A DNA stretch of 38,849 bases, taken from NCBI GenBank assembly GCA_020344955.1, contig CP070831.1, positions 2,891,151 to 2,929,999 on the forward strand, written 5' to 3'. The notes beneath the pieces are model-generated. The model did not search any database. It was not told where the DNA came from and was given only the letters and a program-made list of their open reading frames with translations. This document shows, one piece after another, positions 17,363 through 26,949 of this stretch (positions within the stretch are counted from its first letter, which is position 1; each line of letters opens with the position of its first letter). The translations under genes and the position numbers were made by a program. Origin of the DNA: Promethearchaeota archaeon. Its GTDB lineage: Archaea > Asgardarchaeota > Lokiarchaeia > Sigyniarchaeales > SOKP01.

Positions 17363-17848
17363 TTAAATTCTTATTTTCCAACCTTCCGTTTGAGTAAATT
17401 GTATTTTTTTTTCTTTATTCAGTTGATAAATTATCATATTTATCGGTTTTTCAGATATAGTGATTTTTTCTTTGTTTGCTTTTTCTAAAACCTTATCCAT
17501 TAATAATTTTAAGGATTTTACTGATTTTTCTTCATAAAGGACTTTTAGAATGAATCTTTCTATTTTTTCTTTAATCTCTAAGGGAACCATTAAAGTGCCA
17601 TTATCTTCTAAGTCTGATAATGAAAAATCAATATCTTGATCTTGTTCGATGACAATGGTTTTTATTTTTGGTTTTTCTTGAATCTCCTCATATTTTGCAA
17701 CAACTTTCCCTTCTTTTGTAACTTCTATTATTCTTTTTTCACCATTCTCGATAATAGTCTTTTTTTCTAATAGAATTGAATTTGATTTTTCTGTTTTAAC
17801 ATCCTTTTCTTTCTTATCTCTTCTCTTCTTAATAAATCCAGGGTTCAT
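17363..17848 (-). CDS. Hypothetical protein with basic N-terminus and winged-helix-like C-terminus
   Basis: A soluble 161-residue protein that I do not recognise. Residues 1-25 are strongly basic (KKRRDKKEKDVK), 25-75 are mostly charged beta-prone sequence (an ENGEKRIIEVTKEGKVV hairpin), and 90-161 are compact. The compact part has three helices followed by IQFTQTEGWKIRI, the order expected for a winged-helix DNA- or protein-binding fold. It converges with radA (29 nt between stops), so it is not co-transcribed with it. A nucleic-acid-binding or adaptor role is possible from the charge pattern only. Confidence 0.6.
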   Translation of the reverse strand: MNPGFIKKRRDKKEKDVKTEKSNSILLEKKTIIENGEKRIIEVTKEGKVVAKYEEIQEKPKIKTIVIEQDQDIDFSLSDLEDNGTLMVPLEIKEKIERFILKVLYEEKSVKSLKLLMDKVLEKANKEKITISEKPINMIIYQLNKEKKIQFTQTEGWKIRI

Positions 17849-17974
17849 ATGATAATTTGAATAATGGAATTCTGTAACTATGTATACTGTTTCTTATAGA
17901 TAAAAATATAGTTAATTTCTTAAATATCTTACCTACTTAGGAAAGAATTTATTTAAAGAACTAAAATATTGTTA

Positions 17975-18002
17975 AGAAAAATAAAAAAAGAAAAAAAAAA
18001 AA
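17975..18002 (-). terminator. Poly-T terminator after the receptor-like gene
   Basis: The + strand holds a run of A broken by two G and one T, directly downstream (on -) of the large membrane-protein stop at 18004. Read on the - strand this is a T-tract of about 25 nt, the usual archaeal intrinsic terminator. No stem-loop precedes it. Confidence 0.5.
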
Positions 18003-18003
18003 T

Positions 18004-21000
18004 TCAAACTAATTTTTCATATTCCTTTGCTTTGTTTGATAATCTCTTAACTTCTTTAGTCATGTCTTCTCCTAACTTAAAAATCTCCGAAGCAATTCTT
18101 GAAGACATTTTATATTTCTGAGCAGCTTCATTATAATTTTCTTCTTTAGCGGCCAATCTAGCTTCATTTTCAAGAGATTTCATTTTATTCTTAAGATCTT
18201 CGATTTTAGTTGTGCGTATTAAATCATCTAACTCTTGAGCAGTATTTGTCAACTCCCAATTGGAAGCAATTTTTAAAGCGTTTTGGAGGATTTTTATTGA
18301 ATTTTCGTGCTCCTTCTCCTTTCTTGCTTTTAAAGCATTCTTTTTCAAATTTTTAATTTCCTTCTTAGCGGCTTTTAAAGTATCGATTATTATAGCTCCG
18401 GGTTTAGTTTCAACAGGAGCAGAGACAATTTCATGTCGTTCTGCTAAGCTTGCGAAATAAGCCTCTCTTTCTGGTGGTCCCATTTGAGCGAGATCATTGA
18501 CTAATTTTTGTTTTTCTTCTGGAGTTAAATTAATTAAACCTGAGATTTTCTGATTAATTAAATTTAATTCCTGTTGTGAAATTGGTTTGGCTTCGATAGT
18601 AGATATCTCAATTGGCATTAGAATTTTTGTATCCCTTAATTCTTTGATCCCCATGAAAATCTCTGCTGTATCCTTTCCTGTTTTTTCAGTAGCTTCTTTT
18701 AATAAAGTAGCAATGAAGAAAAAATTCCGTTCTGATTCTTTCATTAGGTTATTAGCGATTTTTATTACGTCTCTAGATTGAGGTTTCTTTAAAGCTTTTG
18801 TAGTAGAATGTTCATATGTTATTTCATGAGGTAAAATAATTGACGTACTTAACAGCTCATCAACAATAGAACCAGCATCTCTAAATATATTTAACTGACC
18901 CCTCCAATTAGGAAGGGCATTGGCATAAGCTTTCTCAAAAACATGTATGAATTCCATTAAATTTCTTCGCAAAATCAGTGACGCTTTTTTACTCAACACT
19001 AAAGCAACTCTTATATGTTCTCCATCAGACAAAAGTAACATTTTATCTCCATAAGATATCTCATTTAATTCTTCTTGGCTAACTAAATCCTTACCAAAAC
19101 TACTTATAGCAGAAATAAATCCAGAAATTAATTCGGGATCAATTTGTTCAGAGCCAAACGATTTAAAATAGATACAAGTCCCCGATCCCTTATATAAAAC
19201 TAAAATGTGTTCGAGATTTATTGCATCATCAAAAATTGTTTTAACTTCTGTAAGAATACGTGTTTTTTCCCTTTTTTTAGGAACGACTACACCTCTATAG
19301 AGCGCAAATGATCCACCACCAATTCCAATAGCGGCACCAATTATTATAATATATGGAAGCAATTGTTCAAAACTTAAACCACTGGGACGACCATGAACCA
19401 CAATATCAAGAACTTGTCTTGTGTCTGTGACGTGATAATATGAACTTAATACTTCTATAGTTAAAGTTACATTTGTAACTGTACTACTCGTTAGAATTTG
19501 AAATTCAACCTCACCAGTACTATTAGTAAGAGATACTGTTGGAGTACCAGGAATACCATTCAAATATGGTGTAAGTCTTACACTAGAATTTTCTGCAAGT
19601 AGCCATGTTACATTAAAGTATTTTACTGTAACTATAATATCGAATGAATCTCCAGCAGTAATATGAGGTGGACGCACTACAGATATATTAATTATATATC
19701 TTGCTCGTAATGTTAAATTAAACTGGACTATTGATGTCTCAAAATTTGTTTTAAATACTTTAATAGTAATAGCATAAGTTCCCACACTAGGAAGATCGGA
19801 TGTAAGTATCCCTCCTAGATAAGAAGTTATACCAAAACTCAGAGATTCACCAAGAGTCCCTTGGTTCGTAGGATTTCCAATTTCGACATATTCGACTAAA
19901 TAAGAGATAGCTGGACCTGTAACTAATGCATTACTATTATCAGTATCAGTGATATTAAATTCAATGTTTAGATCTCTTTCTTCAAAGCAAGTATATTCAT
20001 TACCTATTCCTCTTAAAACGCCTTCTCCATTGGGATCAGAAATAGAAATTATTTTACTTTGTGTATAATTACCTATAAAGTCAAAATCAATAGTTGTAAA
20101 ACTTATATTATAGTTTGGTTCAAAATTTATTGTTATTAAAAGCCTAATCCAACCTGAATCTAAATCAGAAACACTAATATTTAATATATAAACACCTTCA
20201 GGACTATCTGAATATAGCCAAATAGGTAATTCACTTGGACCTCCTGTTTGGTTGTGTGTAACTGTTATGTTAGCAACTGGAAGATCAGGAATACCCCAGT
20301 CGTTGTCAGTGTCATTGAAATAAAATCTAACGGTTTGGTTAAAACCATCTTTTTTAACTAACGAATCATTAAATTTCAGAATTTGGATTGATGATTGAGA
20401 TAAAATTATTCTTATATTCAATTCAATGTTCTGTGTCTCACTCCCAGTCGCGGAAATACTAAAATTACATGTATAGGGTGATGATGAAGCTACAACATTA
20501 CTAGTAATTAGTTTTATTGAATAATTTCCATTACCTACTATATCATCTTCATATTGAAATCCTGAAGGTAAACTTACGACATTGATGTCAGCTCCTAATA
20601 TTGGATTATTGGCTATATTTGAGTAATTAAAAATGTATGTTCTATTAAAACCTCTTATTACGTCACCGAAATCTTTAGATGGAATTGCTTTAGTGTAAGC
20701 TTGTAAATGGAAAGAGAAAACAATTATTGCACTTTGATGATTTGGTGCTGAAGCTTCAATTTCTATATAGTTCCATCCATAATTTGAAGTAAATTTACTA
20801 GTATTTAACTCAAGTGTATAATAACCATCAGAAGCACCCGGAGTAGCAGGTCCTAATAAACTACTATTTTCTGTAAAAGAAGCACCTGTAATTCCCTTAT
20901 CCTCCATATTTGGTCCTGTATCATTATAAAAAACAGTAATATCAAAAACCTCATCATCAAAATGGATTTGACCATTCTGTGGAGAATCTAAAACTAATTC

Positions 21001-22671
21001 AGTGACAGCAACTATCGTTAATGTTTTTTCCAAAAATCCTGCTGCTGTATCATTATTCCAATGAACTTGGACAATATAAGGACCATATTCAATGTCGCGT
21101 GAAGAGACATCTGAGATATCCCAATTTCCTAATGGAATGTCTGAATCTGTACTAATGGAATCATCATAATAAGAATGATTTAAGTATGAACTTGGACTGT
21201 AAACACTAAGATTAATAGCTCCGTCTGAAATCGTTACAGAAAAGTTTGCAAGAAAATCAACGATATTTGTAAAGTTAACAGTATCTCTTAAAATTGAATT
21301 AACAGATGTTTGAATATTTTCAACTAAATTTGTAGAATCTGCAGCGATATACCAATTATTTCCATTACTCGCATTTGATATTTGTAACTCTCTGAAATTA
21401 TTACTTATTGGTCCTAGAGTAATATCAGACGTTTTTTCCAGTGCACCTCTAAATGCTGTAAAATTTTCCCATGAAGCAGGTACAGTAAAATTAATTCTAT
21501 AAGCGCTAAACTTAGCTCCAAAACTAGTAATTGCTGCTATCGATGAATTCCAATTGATTGATTTCCCACTACTTTCTACATAAAAACTAGAGGGTGCTGT
21601 TAAATCTGTTTTAGTATAGTTTATTTGAATATTCCTTACATTACAGGATACATCCCACCACTCAGCAGTTAGCTTAAATTCCAATTCTCCTGATGAACTT
21701 GAATATACGCTTTTATTCAACCAATATCCTTCATTCAAACCAGAAATGCTATCTGTAACAGCCGAACCATTTACTTTTAAATTAATTTGAGAGGGAATAG
21801 GTGTATTATTAAGGGGTGAGTAATCTATTTTGAGTCCTACATCTACACTTTGCCCCCCAACTAAGTGAATAGCTCCAAGACTATTCAAAACTATCTCATC
21901 ATCTGTACCTGAAATATCAAAATCTCCAAACATATCTATATCTGTACTCACACCTACCTTTTCAAATTGTAAAAAGAAAGTATCTTGAAAAGTTTTTGAG
22001 CAATTAAATAAGGAATGGATATTTGTTAAATTTAACCAATGTGGATTATTCCTTGTTATAGATGATATTGCTATTGGAGTTAAATACACTAAATTGTTTG
22101 GACGAGGTTGATTTGATACATTTCGGGAATTGTATAAGTAAACATTTAAAGTTGTTGGATTTGTAGATGTTCTATTGACATATAAAGATATATTTTCTAT
22201 ATAACCAAAGCCTCTGGATGTAATTGAAACAAAATGATCATTAACAGGATTTAAAACCTTAAAAGTCAATACATCTTCAATAATAAAACTCTTATCTGGA
22301 GCATTAATATTTTCAACTTCAACATTGATTATAGAAGAATTAAAATTAGTATCCATAGGGCAATCAGCATTAAATGAGTTAGAGTTATCTAAATTTGGGA
22401 AGTATATATTACTTGAATTAGTGTAGGATTGATGTAGTTTTGTATTTATATTACCTCCTGTGCTATTGTAATTATCAGAATAATCAGCTGTCTTAAGATC
22501 ATCATATTCTATCTCGAAAATATAAGATTTTTCATCTAATTCTTTATTTGATCCATTGCTATTTGTATTAATATTCATTTGATATAAGTTAAAGTATGTC
22601 GTAAATGTTCCTATTATCAAGAAAAGTATGCCTAATGCTTGTATTCTTTTTTTTGTTGTAGAATTAAACAT
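18004..22671 (-). CDS. Large receptor-like membrane protein: sequon-rich ectodomain, single span, cytosolic longin-like and helical tail
   Basis: About 1,555 residues. A basic start (FNSTTKKR) and a hydrophobic segment (IQALGILFLIIGTF) act as signal anchor. About 1,070 extracellular residues follow, beta-rich, with repeated Ig/cadherin-like domains and roughly forty N-x-S/T sequons. A single span (about residues 1,105-1,127, IIIIGAAIGIGGGSFALY) is followed by PKKREK. The cytosolic part (about 430 residues) begins with a longin/roadblock-like domain (about 1,140-1,275: HILVLYKGSGTCIYF, LISGFISAISSFG), then a winged-helix-like segment, then helical TPR/coiled-coil repeats rich in Lys, Glu and Ala to the end. 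Longin-like domains bind small GTPases or coat proteins in eukaryotes. ATG at 22671 is preferred to TTG at 22680. Ligand and partners unknown. Confidence 0.7.
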   Translation of the reverse strand: MFNSTTKKRIQALGILFLIIGTFTTYFNLYQMNINTNSNGSNKELDEKSYIFEIEYDDLKTADYSDNYNSTGGNINTKLHQSYTNSSNIYFPNLDNSNSFNADCPMDTNFNSSIINVEVENINAPDKSFIIEDVLTFKVLNPVNDHFVSITSRGFGYIENISLYVNRTSTNPTTLNVYLYNSRNVSNQPRPNNLVYLTPIAISSITRNNPHWLNLTNIHSLFNCSKTFQDTFFLQFEKVGVSTDIDMFGDFDISGTDDEIVLNSLGAIHLVGGQSVDVGLKIDYSPLNNTPIPSQINLKVNGSAVTDSISGLNEGYWLNKSVYSSSSGELEFKLTAEWWDVSCNVRNIQINYTKTDLTAPSSFYVESSGKSINWNSSIAAITSFGAKFSAYRINFTVPASWENFTAFRGALEKTSDITLGPISNNFRELQISNASNGNNWYIAADSTNLVENIQTSVNSILRDTVNFTNIVDFLANFSVTISDGAINLSVYSPSSYLNHSYYDDSISTDSDIPLGNWDISDVSSRDIEYGPYIVQVHWNNDTAAGFLEKTLTIVAVTELVLDSPQNGQIHFDDEVFDITVFYNDTGPNMEDKGITGASFTENSSLLGPATPGASDGYYTLELNTSKFTSNYGWNYIEIEASAPNHQSAIIVFSFHLQAYTKAIPSKDFGDVIRGFNRTYIFNYSNIANNPILGADINVVSLPSGFQYEDDIVGNGNYSIKLITSNVVASSSPYTCNFSISATGSETQNIELNIRIILSQSSIQILKFNDSLVKKDGFNQTVRFYFNDTDNDWGIPDLPVANITVTHNQTGGPSELPIWLYSDSPEGVYILNISVSDLDSGWIRLLITINFEPNYNISFTTIDFDFIGNYTQSKIISISDPNGEGVLRGIGNEYTCFEERDLNIEFNITDTDNSNALVTGPAISYLVEYVEIGNPTNQGTLGESLSFGITSYLGGILTSDLPSVGTYAITIKVFKTNFETSIVQFNLTLRARYIINISVVRPPHITAGDSFDIIVTVKYFNVTWLLAENSSVRLTPYLNGIPGTPTVSLTNSTGEVEFQILTSSTVTNVTLTIEVLSSYYHVTDTRQVLDIVVHGRPSGLSFEQLLPYIIIIGAAIGIGGGSFALYRGVVVPKKREKTRILTEVKTIFDDAINLEHILVLYKGSGTCIYFKSFGSEQIDPELISGFISAISSFGKDLVSQEELNEISYGDKMLLLSDGEHIRVALVLSKKASLILRRNLMEFIHVFEKAYANALPNWRGQLNIFRDAGSIVDELLSTSIILPHEITYEHSTTKALKKPQSRDVIKIANNLMKESERNFFFIATLLKEATEKTGKDTAEIFMGIKELRDTKILMPIEISTIEAKPISQQELNLINQKISGLINLTPEEKQKLVNDLAQMGPPEREAYFASLAERHEIVSAPVETKPGAIIIDTLKAAKKEIKNLKKNALKARKEKEHENSIKILQNALKIASNWELTNTAQELDDLIRTTKIEDLKNKMKSLENEARLAAKEENYNEAAQKYKMSSRIASEIFKLGEDMTKEVKRLSNKAKEYEKLV

Positions 22672-22927
22672 AGAAATCAAATTATCAATTTTGTTTTAAA
22701 TAAATATTAGAATTCGTTAATATTAATTATAAGGTTTAATGACCAACATTAAAAATTTTTTTTAAATTTGAAATATAATTAAGAAATCCATAGAAATCTC
22801 TTAATATATATTTAATTGAATTAATAGAAATTGGTCTATCTCATCAATACAAAAAATATATTTCTAAGAAAATAAAATTCAAAATGAACTTACTAAATTA
22901 AAACGTGATTAATTTAAAGAAAATTGA

Positions 22928-23614
22928 TTATTCTTTTTTAAGAATTATTCTGGCATCTACACAAATTAATCCTTTTTCATAGATAAATACTGGATTCAAA
23001 TCCATTTCATTAATTTCTTCATATTTTACTACAAGATCAGAGATTTTTAATAAAGTTTCAACAATTGCATTAATATCAGCTTTAGGTTTTCCGCGATATC
23101 CATCTAATATTGGAAATCCTTTGATTTCATGAATCATATCTTTAGCATCGTATTCTGTAATTGGAGCTATTCTAAAGCTTACATCTTCTAATAGTTCAAC
23201 TAATATTCCCCCAATTCCGAACATTAATGCGGGACCAAATTGGGGGTCTGTAGTCATACCAATTATAAGTTCTGTAATTGGTTCATCTGCCATTTTTTGT
23301 ACTGAAATTTTTTTCTCCATTTGGCTTGGTATTTCCATTAGTTTATCGTATGCTTTCTCTACATCTTCTTTAGTTTTTAAATTAAGTTGTACAGCCCCAG
23401 TATCAGATTTATGAACCACATCTTCTGCCATGAGTTTTAAAACTACGGGATATCCAATTTCCTTCGCAGCAGAGATAGTTTCAATTTTAGAAGTAGTTAA
23501 CTTTTGAATGGGAACAGGGATTCCAAGCTTTTGCAACAGTTCTTTTGATTCAAATTCAGTTAAAATGGCTTGATTTGCTTCAATTTTATCTTTGATAATT
23601 TCAGTAATATTCAT
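22928..23614 (-). CDS. ADP-forming acetyl/acyl-CoA synthetase, beta (ATP-grasp) subunit
   Basis: A 228-residue ATP-grasp subunit of ADP-forming acyl-CoA synthetase, which makes ATP from acetyl- or other acyl-CoA, ADP and phosphate during peptide or sugar fermentation. Conserved blocks are LTEFESKELLQKLGIPVP, GYPVVLKLMAEDVVHKSDTGAV (the histidine-lysine nucleotide region near residue 67), FGPALMFGIGGILVELLEDVSFRIAP and EINEMDLNPVF. The length equals separate beta subunits of hyperthermophilic archaea. In many genomes alpha and beta are fused or adjacent; here no alpha (CoA-ligase) subunit is nearby, so it must be encoded elsewhere. The gene is between the receptor-like gene and the ATPase gene on the same strand, with 120 nt or more on each side. 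Confidence 0.9.
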   Translation of the reverse strand: MNITEIIKDKIEANQAILTEFESKELLQKLGIPVPIQKLTTSKIETISAAKEIGYPVVLKLMAEDVVHKSDTGAVQLNLKTKEDVEKAYDKLMEIPSQMEKKISVQKMADEPITELIIGMTTDPQFGPALMFGIGGILVELLEDVSFRIAPITEYDAKDMIHEIKGFPILDGYRGKPKADINAIVETLLKISDLVVKYEEINEMDLNPVFIYEKGLICVDARIILKKE

Positions 23615-23735
23615 TCTTTTAGATCAATCTCGTTTAAGAATATAGAACTACAAATACAAATTATTTAATAAAATTCTAAAAAAGATTTAAAATTAATTAA
23701 TAAGAACTAAAGTATAAGTAAAAATAAAATTAAAT

Positions 23736-26609
23736 TTACTTTGATTTTTTTAGTATTCTCATTCCTTTATTTCTTCGCATTCGCCATTTCCTGACTTCAT
23801 CAACAACAGAGACGCTAAAAGCAGCAATAAAAAGAGCTATCCAGTAATAAGGATGTAACAATGGTACAACACGAAAAGCAATTCCCATTGGTGTAAATAA
23901 TATAAGCAGTTGTAAAAGCAAGGAAAGCCCTGTTGCCCAAAATAAATGTTTATTTGGAAACAAGTAAAATGGTTTGATATTGGAAGTACATGTATAAACA
24001 AATAATAATTCACAAATGACTAAATTTGTAAATAATATAGTTTGAGCTAATGCAATTGCATACTCTTGTGCAGTAAAGGTCATACCAAAGATGGTTGCAG
24101 TGCCAGTTACGGGATCGAATACACCTAAAAGTCCTGGATCTATTCCACCCGCCGTCCAGCTAGGGATTAAAACTGTCCATAAAAGTAAATACAAGGTAAT
24201 ATCTGTAATTGAGGTATAAATCCCAAGTAGAAGAACAGGACCCTTAATTTCAGGTAATAATGTAAATCCTTTTCTTGGCTCTTCCTTCATCACATCAGGA
24301 TCTGTTGGCGTAAATCCCAAGACCATAGCAGGAATACCATCCGTGGCAATATTGAGCCATAGAATTTGAATTGGAGCAACTGGAAGGCCAATAAACACAA
24401 GTGGAAATAGTTTCATCACGATATATGCTACTAATATTAGAAAGATCTCGTCAAAATTAGTACTTAACATGTAACGAAAGAATCCTTTAGTGGTTTCGAA
24501 AATTCCACGACCTTCTTCTATAGCATTTACAATTGTTGCGTAATTATCATCTATCAAAATCATCTCTGAAGCTTCTTGGGTTACTTCAGTTCCTTTTAAG
24601 CCCATAGCTACTCCTACATGAGCCCCTTTCACAGCGGGAGCATCATTCACTCCATCTCCTGTCATTGAAACAACTAAATCCAGCTCCTTTAGTCTTCTTA
24701 GGATCCTTAATTTGTGGGCAGAAGTAACTCGAGCAAATATGTCAACGGTTTTAACTCTCTCACGAAGCTCATCATCACTCATTTCCTCTAACTCAGCTCC
24801 TGTTATTGCTTCACTTGATTCTGTTAATCCTATTTCATGAGCAATCGCAATTGCAGTAATTTTATGATCTCCTGTAATCATAATTGTTCTAATTCCTGCC
24901 ATTCTAGCTTCCTCTATTGCATCTTTTACTTCATCTCTTGCGGGATCGATTATACCAGCTAGACCAAGGTAAGTATAGTCAGTTTCTATCTCATCTTCTG
25001 TATAACCTTCTTTTAAAGGTTTATAAGCAATACCTAACACGCGAAGTGCATTTTTAGCAAATTCTTCATTTTTTTGAAGAATAATATCCCTTACTTCGCT
25101 AATTGGTCTCTCTTGACCATCCATAACTGCTTTTGCAGCTTTGCTTAATAACACGTCTGGAGCACCTTTAATAAAGGAAAAAATCTGACCATTAATTTTT
25201 GAAACTACTGACATCATTTTTCTATCAGAACTGAAAGGAATTTCATCAATCTTTTCAGCTTCAGTATCCAACTCCATCTTCATAGCTAGAACCTTCAATG
25301 AGATTTCAGTAGGATCACCGACAACATCTGTATCGTTAGTACCATCATTTTTTGGAGAGACATTTGAATTATTACAGAACATACAAACTTCCAGAAATCT
25401 TTTAATAGAACTTTCTTGTTCTAAAAGAACTTGTTTCCCTTTCTCATTTATGATTTTTCCTTCGAGAGCATATCCTACTCCTTCTACATTATATTCAGTC
25501 CCTCCAAGAAATACTTTAACAACTGTCATTTCGTTTTTTGTAAGTGTACCCGTTTTATCTGAACATATTACATTGACTCTTCCCAAAGTCTCAACTGCTG
25601 TTAATTTTCTTACGAGGGCATTGCGATCCGCCATCTTACGCATTCCTATAGACATTACCACTGTAATAACAACAATTAAACCTTCAGGAACCGCAGATAC
25701 AGCCAAAGAAATTGATATTTCAAATGCTTCAATAAGTTCATCAAGATTAAATGTTGTTATTAGTAAAATTAGCAGCTCTACTAGAAAAACAGCAGCACAG
25801 ATTATTAATATTACTATTCCTAAGAGTTTTCCAAATCTATTTACCTCTTTTTGAAATGGACTAAGCTCCATTTCTTCTTCTTGCAAACTCTCAGCTATTT
25901 TTCCAATTTCTGTTCCCATTCCAGTTCCGATGACTATTCCTTCTCCATTTCCACGAGTGATAATGGTGTTCATATAGCCAAGGTTGGTTCTATCTGCTAG
26001 AATCATCTTTTCTTCAACTGGGTTTAATTGTTTTTTAACAGGTTTTGACTCTCCAGTTAAAATTGCTTCATCGACATAAAGCGAAAACTCTTTACTTATT
26101 CTTAAATCTGCCGGAAATTTATCCCCCTCTTCAAAAAGTATAATATCTCCAGGTACAACGTCTTCTACTCCAATTTCTATAACTCTTCCATCTCTACGAA
26201 CTTTTGCATAATGTGGGGCTAATTTTTTAAGACTCTCAAGCGATCTTTCAGCTTGGTATTCTTGGTAAAAACCTAATACCGCATTAACTATCAAAATTGC
26301 TGCAATTACAACGGCATCAGTATATTCCGAAGGCCAGGGTGCACCAGAATGAATAGATTCATATATTCCAATAATGATTGAAATTAAAATTGCGAATATT
26401 AATAGATATATTAAAAAATCCTTAAACTGCCCGATAAATATTTGCCATGCAGTCTTACCTTTTTCTTTAATTAATTCATTTTTTCCATACGTCTCAATTC
26501 TGATTTGAGCTTCATTTTCAGTTAACCCTGTTTCTATAGTAGTGTTCAATTTCTTTGTTACTTCTTCATAACCAACCGAATGTGCGTGAATTTCATTCAA
26601 ATCTATCAT
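23736..26609 (-). CDS. P2-type cation-transporting ATPase (Ca2+-ATPase-like)
   Basis: A 957-residue P-type ATPase with the full domain order. An N-terminal cation-ATPase helix region (EEVTKKLNTTIETGLTENEA) precedes the first two spans. The actuator domain has the TGES loop near residue 186. PEGL in the fourth span lies near residue 307 within AVSAVPEGLIVVIT. The phosphorylation motif CSDKTGTLTKNE is near residue 350, a KGAPD nucleotide motif follows, and MTGDGVNDAPA is near residue 650. Four to six C-terminal spans end in a basic tail. PEGL and the following MRKMADRNALVRKL place it in P2A/P2 (Ca2+ or, less likely, Na+/K+-type) pumps. It is divergent from the three-gene membrane operon over a 340-nt gap. 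The ion cannot be fixed from sequence reading alone. Confidence 0.92.
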   Translation of the reverse strand: MIDLNEIHAHSVGYEEVTKKLNTTIETGLTENEAQIRIETYGKNELIKEKGKTAWQIFIGQFKDFLIYLLIFAILISIIIGIYESIHSGAPWPSEYTDAVVIAAILIVNAVLGFYQEYQAERSLESLKKLAPHYAKVRRDGRVIEIGVEDVVPGDIILFEEGDKFPADLRISKEFSLYVDEAILTGESKPVKKQLNPVEEKMILADRTNLGYMNTIITRGNGEGIVIGTGMGTEIGKIAESLQEEEMELSPFQKEVNRFGKLLGIVILIICAAVFLVELLILLITTFNLDELIEAFEISISLAVSAVPEGLIVVITVVMSIGMRKMADRNALVRKLTAVETLGRVNVICSDKTGTLTKNEMTVVKVFLGGTEYNVEGVGYALEGKIINEKGKQVLLEQESSIKRFLEVCMFCNNSNVSPKNDGTNDTDVVGDPTEISLKVLAMKMELDTEAEKIDEIPFSSDRKMMSVVSKINGQIFSFIKGAPDVLLSKAAKAVMDGQERPISEVRDIILQKNEEFAKNALRVLGIAYKPLKEGYTEDEIETDYTYLGLAGIIDPARDEVKDAIEEARMAGIRTIMITGDHKITAIAIAHEIGLTESSEAITGAELEEMSDDELRERVKTVDIFARVTSAHKLRILRRLKELDLVVSMTGDGVNDAPAVKGAHVGVAMGLKGTEVTQEASEMILIDDNYATIVNAIEEGRGIFETTKGFFRYMLSTNFDEIFLILVAYIVMKLFPLVFIGLPVAPIQILWLNIATDGIPAMVLGFTPTDPDVMKEEPRKGFTLLPEIKGPVLLLGIYTSITDITLYLLLWTVLIPSWTAGGIDPGLLGVFDPVTGTATIFGMTFTAQEYAIALAQTILFTNLVICELLFVYTCTSNIKPFYLFPNKHLFWATGLSLLLQLLILFTPMGIAFRVVPLLHPYYWIALFIAAFSVSVVDEVRKWRMRRNKGMRILKKSK

Positions 26610-26949
26610 AATTACGTCATTTTTTATTAGATATTTTTTGAAAAAATAATTATTATTTATATTATATTCTAATTATTTAATTAATAAATTTAAATTCACT
26701 CATACTAATTAATAAAGGATTATCTTTTCAAAAGTCTGGTTTTTCATAAAAGTGAAAAGAGATTTAATTTAGTGAAAAACTATTATATTAGATCTTTTCA
26801 TAAACTTGTCAAAAATATACAATTTTAAATTTAACAGATCTAATATGAAAGACCCTAAATTGCTAATAAATATAAATCTAAAATTTATATGTATAATAAT
26901 TTTGATAAAAGTTAAATTTACTATACAAAAAAATATATGTTGAGTTTGG
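26610..26949. promoter_or_regulatory. 340-nt divergent intergenic region with repeated TTTTCA/TGAAAA hexamers and an inverted repeat
   Basis: The region separates the ATPase (-) from the membrane operon (+) and must hold both promoters. It holds no tRNA-like fold or credible small gene. TTTTCA occurs at 26725, 26741 and 26795, and its complement TGAAAA at 26753 and 26773. The 26741/26753 pair can form a hairpin. An 11-bp inverted repeat, ATATTAGATCT at 26785-26795 and AGATCTAATAT at 26836-26846, spans a 40-nt loop. These could be operator sites; the base composition makes chance repeats more likely than usual. Confidence 0.4.
26917..26927 (+). promoter_or_regulatory. TATA box of the membrane operon
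   Basis: TTTACTATACA is centred about 27 nt upstream of the TTG at 26950. An in-frame stop at 26941-26943 prevents any earlier start, so this spacing supports leaderless translation from TTG. Confidence 0.5.

Noticed and set aside
25450..25854. Plus-strand reading frame of about 134 codons within the P-type ATPase gene
   Set aside because: Antisense to the conserved phosphorylation and PEGL region; a by-product of codon composition.
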